This document shows positions 11,540 to 22,652 of a stretch of DNA of 64,000 nt, in pieces. Under the pieces are notes generated by a model. It ran no database searches, was not told the origin of the DNA, and was given only the letters and a program-made list of their open reading frames with translations. The DNA is taken from NCBI GenBank assembly GCA_003999685.1, contig CP021226.1, forward strand, positions 1,674,001-1,738,000, in the 5' to 3' direction. Both the position numbers and the translations under genes were made by a program. Every line of letters starts with the position of its first letter. Position 1 is the first letter of the stretch. The DNA comes from Taiwanofungus camphoratus (Eukaryota > Basidiomycota > Agaricomycetes > Polyporales > Taiwanofungaceae).

Positions 11540-13410
11540 ATGATGACGACCCCAGTTGTGGTCGTTGATAATGGGGCTTCGACCATTAAGACGGGGGTTG
11601 TGGGACTTGGCGGCGATCACGCCAGGTAATCGACTGGTGTGGGAGACATCGATAACACTGACTGATATCTGAAGGATTATTCCGAATGCCATTGTGCGTT
11701 CTAAAGGAGACAAGATAACGTATTTTGGACATGAACTGAAGAGATGTCGCGACTATTCGTCTCTTCACTACCGACTGCCTTTCGAGAAGGTACGTTAGCA
11801 TTAAGTACGCGTCAATATACATGAAAGAAGGTCTCTAGGCGTTTAGGGCTACCTTGTGGATTGGGACGCGCAGAAGGCGATATGGGATGGAATGTTTTCG
11901 AGCGAGGTCTTTGGGGTGAGTGTGGAAATTTCATGTTTCAAATGTCGACAAAGATTAAATCGATCGGTCAAGATCAATGCGAGCGAATATTCTCTCCTCA
12001 TGACCGAGCCGTATTTCAACCTTCCCAACATTCAAGACGTGTATGATCAACTAGTGTTCGAAGAGTACGAATTTCAGTCATATTACCGTTGTACGCGTAT
12101 GTGGCCGAGTTATCATTTACTGTTACCTCTCTGAGACGCCATCTTTCTTGCAGCTGCCGCCCTCATCCCTCATGGAAATCTTTATGCGCAACCTGGCCTC
12201 CCCCCGCCACAATGCATGCTTGTTATAGACTCGGGCTTCAGTTTCACTCATGTCATCCCCATTCTGAACGGTTCGATTGTATGGAATGCAGTCAAGAGGT
12301 ATGACATGGAAACATCTGATTGGAAACATAGAGAACTGAATTCAGCAACTAAGAATCGATGTAGGGGGCAAGTTGTTAACCAACCAACTGAAGGAGCTTG
12401 CCTCATTCCGTCAGTGGAACATGATGGACGAGACATACATTATCAACGATATCAAAGAATGTTGCTGCTATGTTTCATTAAACTTCAAAAGAGACATGGA
12501 GATGTGTCGGCACGTTGGTCTTCCATTCATTAGGAACGAACCGTAACTTTGTTTAACAGCGCGGACACAAGGAAAAACGATATTGTACAGGAGTATATTC
12601 TCCCAGACTTTTCTGTCCACAGACCAGGCCGTATACGGCAGGCGAATGAACATCTCGACGATACACACCAGGTTTTGTATATGAACAATGAAAGGTTTAC
12701 TGTTCCTGAAATCATATTTCGTCCAGATGATATTGGTAATTGAATCAATTTCCTTACTAAGTTATCCTGCTCATCCGAGGCTTTTACATACATTGTCAGG
12801 ATTGGATCAGTCCGGCATTACGCCCACCATCGCCGACAGCATCGCCTTACTTCCAGAGCATTTGCAAGGAATGTTTTGGGCACATATTGGTCTTATAGGT
12901 GGCAATACGAAATTTCAGGGTTTCCGAGAGCGGCTGTGAGTACTTGGCGTGTCCCGTCGTCCGGGGATTCGTCATCGCTGAGTGTCCTGCATTCAGATTG
13001 TCCGAATTGCGGTCTCTGGCGCCGGTTGAGTGTGAAGTTGTGATCTATGCATCAGACGAGTTCGAGAACACTTTCCATATCGAGAATTCCCTGACTGACC
13101 CTGAGCATTATCAAGCCCCATCATGAAAGCATATCAATCCGCACTCGCTTTCGTGCGAAGGCCTGATTTCCCGCAACAAATGGTGACCAGAGCAGAGTAT
13201 TTGGAAATGGGAAGTACCGCCTGTCGGAGAAGGTTCAGAGATTGGAAGCCGCTAGACAGGGAGGCGGTAAGGATGCGAGACCATCCGAAGGGAAAGGGTC
13301 TGACGAGAAACACCGAAGACGGCGATGAATCCGATAGCCCACCGCCTGCTAAAAAGGGAACAAAAGGCAAGAACAAGGCGCGTTCTGCTGCAGTGCGAAG
13401 GCAAGCGTAA
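11540..13410 (+). CDS. ARP6: Actin-related protein 6 (SWR1 complex subunit)
   Basis: ARP6 is a core subunit of the SWR1 chromatin remodeller, which puts histone H2A.Z into nucleosomes. The N-terminus [20 protein letters not shown] carries the actin-fold phosphate-1 loop. Spliced exons continue with [42 protein letters not shown], the phosphate-2 region [95 protein letters not shown] and the C-terminal FRERL...[16 protein letters not shown] and [15 protein letters not shown]-like, FYRDMDI-like (here FKRDMEI) and YVLPDF-like blocks separate ARP6 from actin and from other ARPs. A charged Lys-rich tail follows the conserved end. ATG choice: the motif begins directly after it; a second ATG follows at once. 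Confidence 0.94.
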
Positions 13411-13791
13411 TTTAAGATGCTGCGTAGTACATTGTCTTCCTTATTACTCGCTCAAAGCTCGCTCGTTGGATGTTTACGGTGGCATGGCGTCTGTCTCTTA
13501 TTGGTCAAATGACCTAATAATTCGCTCACAATCGAGAAAAAGAAGAGTTATAGGAAAGTTAATAGTGAAAGTCTGTGTAAACAGGAAAAGGTGTTCGAGG
13601 ATCCAAGTACGAAACTACGTGCCCTATAAATGTCAAGAACGCAGAGCGCGAAGGAGGAAATCAGAATGTTCTTGGACACGATCCTTTTAGAAATTCCATA
13701 TCCTAGTGAACGGTCGGGGAAGCAGCTGAGCGGAGGTTTTCAAGCGTAAGACTTGACAGCAATCATACGTATGGTTGATTGTGGCGCGCCT
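13411..13791. other. Convergent 3' region, nothing else seen
   Basis: This spacer separates the stop of ARP6 and the stop of the gene running toward it. It is A+T-rich near 13490-13570 and should hold both polyadenylation regions. A plus-strand open frame (13325-13690) overlaps the ARP6 tail out of frame and has no recognisable motif. Confidence 0.4.
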
Positions 13792-14709
13792 CTATGACCC
13801 TAATCCACCTGTGCAGAGCATCAGACTAGCAGATATAGTTCCTTCCTTCAACACTGACCCGTCTGTAATATATTGCTCGACCACGAACATGGTAGGGTCC
13901 GTCCGATTAGCGCAAGAGACGTCGGTCCAAACTTCCGCTGGATCGGACCACACAGGGACCTGTAGATGCTCAAACATGGCAAATTCTTTATCAGTCCAGG
14001 TCGAAGAAATGCGATTCAATTCTTCAATGTCCTCGTTCGTTTGTCTCTGAAATCTTGCAAACGAATCTGCGTCCAACATAATCCTTGGCGACGCATCGTG
14101 CAGCGTCTCCACCTTAAGTCTTGCACCCAGTGCGGGCCATTGTACCAGATTTCGGAAAGGGAACGGAGTCGGAGTCCCCATCTTCAACGCTTCACCGCGC
14201 CAAGAGCGACCCACCGTTGGCTCGATGGAGAGGTAGAGATTTTGGGCACTTGGAAGAGTGAGCGGCCCTTCACTCACGAAATTCACTTCAAGTTCTTGCA
14301 CAGCTCGTCCATCCGAGGTGTAGATACGGGAGTGCGTAACAAGCCCAATGAAACGACCAAAAGGAAAGAGCCGCTGCAGATCCCTGTAGGCCGGAGAATC
14401 TAAGGGGAAGTGCGCGCAGATGGCATCCCTGTCGAGTGAAAATGCAATGTAGGTCCCGGGTTCGATACGTGACGGGGGACCCGTAGTGGGAGATGCAGAT
14501 TCACCCAAAGATTCTTGGAACAAGGCCGAAACGCACTGTGAATCGGGTTTTCTGCTCAGCGGCGGTGGCGGTGTGATTAAATCCTCTTTGGTCGGATGTT
14601 CGGAATTGATCCAGCGCCCGACGTCGTTGACAGTAAGTGTCTCAGCAGTGGCCATTGTGTTGGATATACGAGAGGATAGAGAATGAGGAAAGAAATCTTC
14701 AGTGTCCAT
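13792..14709 (-). CDS. Unrecognised 305-residue protein, single exon
   Basis: An uninterrupted open frame of 305 codons in a region where all neighbours are broken by introns. It has an ordinary, non-repetitive composition and reads like a real globular protein: an N-terminal proline-rich linker (LITPPPPLSRKP), then blocks such as GTYIAFSLDRDAICAHFP, YRDLQRLFPFGRFIGLVTHS, NLYLSIEPTVGRSWRGEALK and a helical C-terminal third (IEELNRISSTWTDKEFAMFE). I see no signal peptide, membrane segment or catalytic motif and cannot name a family. It ends against ARP6 and starts near the 3' end of KIN17. It could begin at an internal Met (MATAETLTVND, about 18 residues in). The frame length makes it likely coding, but the function is unknown. 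Confidence 0.75.
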   Translation of the reverse strand: MDTEDFFPHSLSSRISNTMATAETLTVNDVGRWINSEHPTKEDLITPPPPLSRKPDSQCVSALFQESLGESASPTTGPPSRIEPGTYIAFSLDRDAICAHFPLDSPAYRDLQRLFPFGRFIGLVTHSRIYTSDGRAVQELEVNFVSEGPLTLPSAQNLYLSIEPTVGRSWRGEALKMGTPTPFPFRNLVQWPALGARLKVETLHDASPRIMLDADSFARFQRQTNEDIEELNRISSTWTDKEFAMFEHLQVPVWSDPAEVWTDVSCANRTDPTMFVVEQYITDGSVLKEGTISASLMLCTGGLGS

Positions 14710-14960
14710 TTTATAGAACGGCCACCTCAGGCCACCTCAAGGTCAAAGCACTTGCGCAGGCCAAAGCGTTGAGTAGAATAAACGATGCTGCGCACGACGT
14801 GGCTCGCGTAACCTTAGGTTAAAGCAATTCACTTTTACCTCATGACTTATTTGAGATCTCCATCTACAGAAAACAAATGAGCTTGCAGACATTCAATAAT
14901 AATAACACAACGAGATTACACCTATCCTAAACGGGTCCAATAGCGTGCAAGCATCACATC

Positions 14961-15983
14961 CTATATCATAGCCTCTCTTTCCACACGTCTCCGCTTCCGC
15001 TCCTGCTCTTCAAAAACCAGCTTCTCAGCGGCACTCATTGGTGCTTCCCTCTTCTTCCCGGTGCTTTTTTCTACATCAACTGACGCTGGAGTAGACGGTA
15101 CAGCAGCAGCCTTGAACACATTAGAGCGTTTGAGAGGATTGGCCGTCACCTTCAACGGATTGATAGCTGGCTTCAAAGGGTTGAGTTTGAGGGGAGTGGT
15201 CGATGTCGCCACAGATGCTTTGGGGACCAGGGATAAGACAACTTTGCTAGTGCTTTCATCTCGTTTCAAGCCGGCCGCTTCATGAGGAGGAGAGGGCTCG
15301 GAGGGGCCTGCAGTTGCCGCGGCACGTTCAATCTGCTCATGAATGAGCATACGCTCCCGCTGTTCGTCTGACACTGTTGAACGCTCCTTCTTAAGGGAGG
15401 CTTCCTAAAAGACGGATTTGGGTCAGTTCGTGAGGTCGTCCGAGTTTCATTTTCAATATGTTGCAAAGAGCTAACCTGCTTCGCCAAAGCTTTGGGGCTG
15501 TTGTCAATCCAAGCGACAAACCAACCCTTCTCGGTCTCATCCACTCTGGCGATACCCATCCGACCAAGATGCTTCACGAACTCCGTCAAAGTTACCCAGC
15601 GCGTTGCATTCATGTGCAGATGATTCCTGTCCTGAATATACTCCTGATACACTGTATTTGCTTTGACTCGCTTAGTCCCAAACCTACGTGAGAGAAGCTG
15701 AACGAAGTCGTGCTGGAACTGCGAGGAAAAGTCGGAGATGTGCCGCCCTGCGTTCTCGCCGACGACGAGCATCTGACGAAGATGGGATTCAGACTGAGCG
15801 TGGCATTTGAACCCGTTCTCGTCTCGACATTGTTTCTCGCAGACTTGACAGTACCATCGCAGACGCTGAAGACCTTTGGCCTTCATTTTGTTGGCGAGGT
15901 ACTTGGGCGTTCCAACTGCACGAACGTTGTTAGCTGCGTTGCTGAGCGTAGAAGCAGACTGCATTACCTTCTGCACGAGGCAT
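14961..15983 (-). CDS. KIN17-family nucleic-acid binding zinc-finger protein
   Basis: KIN17 (yeast Rts2) is a conserved nuclear protein that binds curved DNA and RNA and is linked to DNA repair, replication and mRNA processing. The first exon gives MPRAE, spliced to VGTPKYLANKMKAKGLQRLR, the canonical family start. Next comes the C2H2-type finger WYCQVCEKQCRDENGFKCH with its second histidine in SESHL, then the winged-helix domain ending FVKHLGRMGIARVDETEKGW and FVAWIDNSP. A second exon adds a low-complexity linker with repeated LNPLKPAINPLK-type units and a C-terminal basic, coiled region (LVFEEQERKRRRVEREAMI). Length is about the shorter fungal form without a clear KOW tail. The start lies 262 bases from that of DSC3 on the other strand, so the two probably share a promoter region. 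Confidence 0.93.
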
Positions 15984-16245
15984 GATGATAAGTGTCTAGG
16001 ACCACAGAGGGAAGTCTTGATAGTTCAGTGGATGGGCGTATATACGCTAGAGGATGATCTGCGGAAAGTCGGCGGCAGTGTACACCTTGGAAGTTGCAGT
16101 GGGTTACCAAATCACTGGACTATCGGAGAATGAAATCTCGGCACATCGCCGCAAAGAGTGGCTGTTTGATCTCCGATCGCACTCGGTGACCATGGCGCGC
16201 ATCGGACGCCGGGTCTTGTAATTCATTTCAATATTGCAGACTCGC

Positions 16246-17328
16246 ATGGTCCTGAGCGAGAAAGCGAAAGGCAAGCAACGCGCGGCTGATATTGAGCAGG
16301 AGGCAGAACATCCCCCCAAAGATCTCATCATCCGCTTCACCGAGGGGATTCCGGATCTGACGCTACAGGTGGAAGAAAAGGATGTTGCTCGGAACGTGAA
16401 GCGGAAGGCATGTCCACCACGTCTTTCGAGCCTCTGCTATGGCTGAACGTTACGAACGTAGATACGTGATGCTAGGCCACAGCTGAAGGACCGTCGTCTC
16501 AAGCTGATTCTTTCTGGACAACTTCTCTCAGACGGGACCTCGCTCTATTCGCGGCTTACTTCTTTGGAACAGAGACAGCGGCGTGCTGTAACGAGTAATG
16601 CTGACATTCAAGGGGGAGAGGAGCACGTTTCTGCCAGAATATGGCTACATTGCTCTGTTGGGCCGGAATTAGAAGAGGGCGAGGAAGAAGAGAACAATGT
16701 ACAAGTGTGTACATCTTTCAGATTGCCATCTACGATTGACCTTGCTGCTTTAGATCGCACAGCTGAAGCCTTTGCGAGGATTCGACAGACTTGCTACGGC
16801 TGGTTTCTCCGAGCAAGACATTGCAAACATCCGACTTCAATTCCATGCACACTCTGCGGGAGATTACCTCGATCAGGATTTTGAGAACGACGAAGATTGT
16901 AGGTCGCATCTCCTGGCCTTTGCAGACCCCCGCTGAAAAATCGTTTAACCCACATAGTTGATGAGCATGCAAGAGCACTTGAAGAACAGTGGATAGATTC
17001 CATTGATAACGGAGGCGGCGGTTCGCTGTCTCAGTCTTCTTCCCAGTCAACGATCCTAAACGGCATTATCCTTGGTTTCTTCTTCCCTCTGATCCCCTTC
17101 TTCTTTTTCCGTGCACCAAAACCTGCGGTCTTCTGGGACGACGACAGCGAGCATGAGGCAGTGGGCAGCGTCATATTCTCGTAAGTATCTGATCAGCTGA
17201 GGAAAGGAATGATGTACTCACATCGCGACGGATGCGTGTGAAGGAGGCGTATGCAGGTCGCCATCGTCGTTGGGTTCTTGTTAAATTGCGTCTTTGGCAT
17301 ATGGACGTATCTTTTGACGTCACCCTGA
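16246..17328 (+). CDS. DSC E3 ubiquitin ligase complex subunit 3
   Basis: Membrane subunit of the fungal Golgi/endosome DSC ubiquitin ligase, which in fission yeast activates the SREBP sterol regulator and degrades membrane proteins. The start MVLSEKAKGKQRA is followed by a ubiquitin-like domain (LIIRFTEGIPDLTLQVEEKD, LKLILSGQLLSDGTSLYSRL), a short acidic stretch, the second family domain (FSEQDIANIRLQFHAHSAG, ARALEEQWIDSID), then hydrophobic LNGIILGFFFPLIPFFFFR. A last intron at about 17178 removes an in-frame TAA and joins RRMQVAIVVGFLLNCVFGIW, a second membrane segment, before the stop. Without that splice the protein would lose this helix. Several introns interrupt the N-terminal half. 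It lies head to head with KIN17. Confidence 0.9.
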
Positions 17329-17769
17329 GCTATCTTTACGTGCATGATCGTACATGTGGTAGCTACAGGTTCATTATCCTTGAAAAATTGCAACAAGTCC
17401 TTCGATCTGACTGTCACCTGAGACTAAATTGGTTGTCCTTCCTCGCCGCTGTATTCACTGTAGTATACTGTAGCAATATCTGGGTTGCATTACACGACAG
17501 TGCAAGAATTATCAAGTTTAGGAATAAACATGTTGTTAGCCCGCTACAGGCGGCCACACATGTTCGGACGCGATTGAGGTCACAGACACACCTTGAACGC
17601 GTGCACGCGATTTAGCCGTGCCCACGCGTTTCCTTTGACAAAAATTTGGATCTTGTCCTTTACTGATTGCTCGGTGGCCCGCTCTTCGTATACCCTTCCG
17701 CTCCATACCCTCTACCGTTACTTATCCAATTGTTCGCTTTCCCCTTTTGCTCTCATCCATAGCGCTGAC
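17329..17769. promoter_or_regulatory. Spacer upstream of importin gene
   Basis: It holds the 3' end of the DSC3 transcript and the importin promoter. The last 100 bases before the importin ATG are pyrimidine-rich on the plus strand, as is common around fungal transcription starts. No other gene is seen. Confidence 0.4.
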
Positions 17770-20700
17770 ATGACACAGATGGACCTCCAGACTTTGTCAA
17801 ATCTCTTCGCCACGACATACAACCCTGATCCCAATGTTCAAAAAGCTGGCGAGCTTCAGATACGTAAGGTACGTCTTGCAACAGATGATCCTGAACTAGA
17901 GTGAACTGTCGTCCTTCTAATCACAATGGCTAGATCGGTGGGCAGGAGGGCATGGTCACTGCTCTCCTCCAAATCATTGGCAGCGACAACGTCATTCTGT
18001 GCGTTTCCAACGCGTTTTTGCGCGTTTTATTCGTATTTAAATGTTTCGCAGGGCCACTCGACAGGCTGGCGCGGTCTACTTGAAAAATCGCGTCTACACA
18101 TCTTACTTCGTCGACCCCGCGCACCAGCGTCCAGATCAAGTTCCGATAGCCCAGTCTGATCGGAATGCTCTTAAAGCATCGCTTCTGCCGCTTCTCGCTG
18201 CTTCTCCTAGTCGGGCCATTACCGTGCAACTCGCAAGCACGCTGAAAAATATTGTTGCTCGCGACTTTCCCGACCTTTGGCCCACTCTCCTTGACGACGT
18301 GAAGAGGTTGCTGGCGAGTGGAGAGATACGTGAAGTCGCTGCAGGATGCGTCGCTGCCCTTGAGATGGTCAGGGCGTTCCGGTTAGTTTTTGTCGTCATC
18401 ATATAGAATCGTTCCGCTCACTCATTACTCACCAGATTTCGTCAAAATAACATCATCCTTCCCAAATTAGTAGCAGAGTTGTTCCCCACTCTGGTCAATA
18501 TTGCCACCCAATTACTTACCACACCCCCTGCGAATGCATCGCAGGAGATTCCAATGATGCTGCACCTAATCTTAAAGACGTACAAAACGAGCATTGTGCT
18601 GCACCTAAGCGTACACCAGCAAAGCACGGAGAGTCTTGTACCTTGGGGCCGCCTTCTTTTCCAGGTCGTGAACCTGCAGATTCCCAAGGAAGCCGTTCCT
18701 GACGACGAGGAGGAACGCGAGCGCAGTGAGTGGTGGAAGGCGAAGAAATGGGCGTATGGCATTCTTGGCCGTCTATTTCATCGCTTTGGTAACCCATCGC
18801 AACTGCCGAGCGCGATGAAAAAGGATTATGCTCCATTCGCTCAGCATTTTGTTACAGCGTTTGCTCCTGAAATCTTCAAAATTTACCTTCAACAAGTAGA
18901 ATTATATGTTTCCGGTCAAGCGTGGCTCTCGAAGAAATGTCAGTACCAAATCTTCACGTTCTTCACTGAATGGTAAGAGGAAGTCAATTTGTTATCATAC
19001 TTGTCTCATTTAGTTATGTAGCGTCAAGCCGAAGTCGACTTGGGCATTGCTCAAGCCTCACTTCGAGACTCTTGTCTCGTCTTATGTATTTCCGCAATTG
19101 TCGTTCACGTCAGTCAAAAGGGAGCAATGGGAGACAGATCCGGTTGATTATGTCCGTACAACTGTCGGTAAGCATTGCAATTATAATACTGAGGAGCAAC
19201 TCATCTCATTCCAACTCAAGATGAATATGAGACATTCGACACTCCTGTTTCTGCTGCTACATCTTTCTTGTTCTCTCTGGCCAGCAACAGGACCAAGACT
19301 ACATTCTTGCCTATCCTTGGCTTCATCCATCGGGTTTTGCAAGCGTAAGTGTCATATGCATGTCTGTCACACACTGCACCTCAATTCCTCGTTTCCCCCA
19401 CAGCAAACCTGACTCTCCTCAGCGTTTCGGAGCGCTGAACATGACCGCCGCTCTTGGTCCTTTCATTATGCGCCATCCAGATGTCAAAAACAGCATGGAA
19501 CAATTCATGTTGCAGCATGTTCTTCCTGAATTTATAAGCCCGGATCCTTACATGAGAGCTATTGTAGGTTTCGGGGCATATGCATCAGGAGGCTTGAACT
19601 CAGGTTTCTCTCTTTTTTCTCTTCCTCCAGGCCTGTGAGGTTCTAGGAACAATCGAGAAGGCAGGTCTGAAATGGTCGAACAATGAGGTACGGCGTTCAT
19701 CTATTCTTCTTAACGCTGTCCTGATGAATATTTTGGATGGTGCAGCTTCTCAGCCAGCTCTTCACCGCAGTCGCAGCTTGCCTAGATGATCCCGAACTCC
19801 CCGTCCGCATTCAAGCGGCTTTGGCCTTGACCGAAATGGTCACCGTTCATGATTCTGGTATGAAGTAAGCCGGTTCTAATCTCGGATATTTGTTCACAAT
19901 GGGCTCGTAGTCAAAGTAGCAGTAGCTCCTCAAGTTGGCAAGGTTATCCAAAGTCGGTCCTATTTTCCTTATTGGTACAAAGCACACTCTCGCTAATCAA
20001 CGTCACGCTTGTAGCTTTGCTAAAACTATCGGAAGAGACGGACCTCGACATTCTCAATAGCTGCATGGAGAGCATGGTTGAGCAGTATCATAACGAGCTT
20101 CTACCCGTTGCGGCAGAACTTACTGCTCGTCTCGTAAGTCAAGCGTGGTGATTGGAGTCATTTTGCAGATTGCCTGATACATTTCATAGTGCGAGACATA
20201 TTCGCGTTTAGCAAAAGAGAGCATTGCCTTGGACGAAGCCGGTGGTGGGGAGATTGATCTCGATGCGTTAATGGAAACCGAGTCCGGCGAGGACAAGACG
20301 TTCGCAGCTATGGGCGTTGCGAAGACCATCAGCACCGTAAATTGTGTTTTCTGACATCTGGAGTGTAGACGCTAAGCTGTTGCAGGTTGTGAATGCAGTC
20401 GAATCGTCTCCTGAAATCCTTGCCCAGGTCCAGGAAATCATTGTCCCAATTGTCGTGTTCACTCTCGAAAATAAATTACTTGGTGAGAAAACTTCTGTTT
20501 CCAGCTCGCTGGTATCCATTGACTAACATTCGAATAGATTTGTTTGATAACATGTACGAACTGACCGACAGCCTTACGTTCAAGCTGCGCAGTATCTCAC
20601 CGACTATGTGGCCTGTTTTCGAGCTGACTTACAAGATGTTTAAAGCTGAGGCCGTGGATTTCTTGGAAGGTTAGTAAGTTCTCAAATGCAATATCTATCT

Positions 20701-21985
20701 GTATTGTTGAGAACGTGTACGCAGAGATGCTGCCAACTTTGGACAACTTTGTCTCCTTTGGCACTGATGTCTTCAAGGCCCGCCCAGACTACAGACAGAT
20801 GCTTCTCGACATATACACTACTGCTGTCACTAGCGAACATCTTGGCGAGAATGATGCCGTCAATGGCTGCAAATTAGCAGAATCTATGCTACTGAACCTG
20901 CGGGGGCACGTGGACGATGTAAGTAAATTTGATTTATCTACCATCCAGTCATTCTAAAATGCGCCTGTTAGACCTTACAAAGCGTCATTGGCGTAGCACT
21001 CCCTGTCCTTGATGCCGCCAACACCACTGCTCTTCGCCTGCAAAGCCTTGAAATCCTTGTGAATGCGGTGCTTTACAATCCAGGCGCCGCTTTGCACCTC
21101 ATGGAAGCCTATCGTCCTGGTACTGCGCGAGCCTTCTTCGACAAGTGGTTCGAGGCGATAAATGGCGAAAACCGTCTTCCTCGCGTACATGACAAGAAAT
21201 TGAGCATCATGGCGTTGTGTGCGTTGCTTGAGATGGACCCCAGTGCGATCCCCGACTCGGTGAAGGAGGGTTGGCCTGGAATTGTCGCTGGTGTCTTGCG
21301 TATCTTCAAGGACTTGCCTCAAGCGATCGCTGGTTCGTCGAACTAGCCTTGCCTCATTTTCGTTGAGACTCATTCCCGCATGACAGCGCGCAAAGAGCTT
21401 GAGGAACATTTCCAAGCTGATTCAGATGATGAAGGGGATGCCGATGACGCCAAATTCCTGAACTTGAATGAGGATGACGGTCAGGGCATCTGTGTCTTTT
21501 TTTAGACGTCTGACACCTTATCATCTTGTAGGTGATGTCTGGGATGAAGATTCAGCCTATATGGAGATGCTAGCCAATGAAGTGCGCCATTTCGTACTCC
21601 CGACTATTCTCTCGTGGATTTCACTCACATCTGTGTTGCAGGGTGCTCGCTTGCGCGAGAAATCTGAAAAGCAGCCAGAAGGCGATGATACTTCCGACAT
21701 CTCCGACGAGTCGGACATTGACGAAGAGCTTGGCTATATCAGTCCACTCGACCACGTTGACCCGTATGTCTCTTTCAAGCAGGCCCTCACAGGTGCGTGC
21801 TTGTATCTCCACCTCGCCCAATGAGCTTTTGACACCCTCTTGGTCTGTCTCCAGCATTCCAGATGAAGAATGCACCAAGCTATCAGATCGCGACGACCTC
21901 ACTTACTGTAGACCAGCAGACGCTACTGATGGAGGTAATGCGTCTAGCCGAAGAGAAAGGTTCAGAGACGCAGAGCGCACACTGA
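17770..21985 (+). CDS. Importin-beta family nuclear import receptor, IPO7/IPO8 (Nmd5/Sxm1) type
   Basis: Karyopherin that carries cargo such as ribosomal proteins or other basic proteins into the nucleus in a Ran-dependent way. The N-terminus MTQMDLQTLSNLFATTYNPD and QKAGELQIRK leads into the importin-beta N-terminal domain (GAVYLKNRV). HEAT-like helices run through the whole length, for example LASTLKNIVARDFPDLWPTL and WWKAKKWAYGILGRLFHRFG; the latter segment is typical of the Nmd5/Sxm1/IPO7 group. Later blocks include FGALNMTAALGPFIMRHPDV and ISPTMWPVFELTYKMFK. An acidic stretch (near 21430-21480 and again at about 21690) precedes the C-terminal end, as in IPO7. More than ten short introns are needed; the last exon reads AFQMKNAPSYQIATTSLTVD and stops at 21985. 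I cannot choose between the two yeast relatives from memory. Confidence 0.9.
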
Positions 21986-22652
21986 CGCTACACATTCAAA
22001 TATCTTCATGATTTAGTCAGTCATGACTCGTCTGCGTTATTGTTTTCTGCTATATGTTCTGCAATGTGCATACTCCTCTTAATCTAGCTACCTCATGATG
22101 TACAATCAAGTGCTAATACAACCTGCATACTAGATACATACGAGTTGCTTTTTGGTGTGAGGTGTATATGTAGTTGCCCTCAAAGGGAGCAATGTGGTGG
22201 CGGCTAGGATGTAGGACTGAACAACCCCACGGACTGGTTAGGCTCAGAGTCGGCAACATAACATCGACTTGTTCACAAGAATCAGCGATCTCTCACAAGA
22301 AACGCTTACATAAGGCAACGACATGTCAAGGCGTGTGTCGACCACGTTGTCTCCGCATTGTTCACAAAATGATATTACCCAAATTACTGAACAGACTCCA
22401 AGTTGTCCTCGAATACTCACCACGGCTCATTCTGCCCTCCTTTCCGTTTAAGTTTATCAACACTCAAGAAGACTCCCGCCGTTGACGAGTGTAAGACTTC
22501 ATCTCACGTGTTGATCGCCTTGAAGTTATTTGCAGAGCGAAGCAATGGATTTCGAACTCGAGGATATCAATGACAGACAGGTCTGTAGTGTAAGCTGTCC
22601 TGGGTCTCATATGTGCACGTATCGCAGCAGCCTTATGGTAAACTGATTGTGA
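21986..22652. other. Spacer with possible upstream ORF of the F-box gene
   Basis: Intergenic. An ATG at 22545 opens a 33-codon frame (MDFELEDINDRQ...) that ends just before the F-box start at 22653. It could be an upstream ORF, or a non-coding 5' exon if the GT...AG pair just after it is spliced. No other gene is seen. Confidence 0.35.

Noticed and set aside
12501-12560. A GC-AG intron in ARP6 (donor GCACGT)
   Set aside because: A canonical donor GTGTCG four bases upstream gives the right phase and a better protein (RDMEI before [12 protein letters not shown]), so no unusual splice is needed.
14440-14480. tRNA B-box-like GGTTCGAT
   Set aside because: It lies inside the 305-residue reading frame, has no A box at the right distance and no cloverleaf. 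Other GGTTCGA matches in the window also lack arms.
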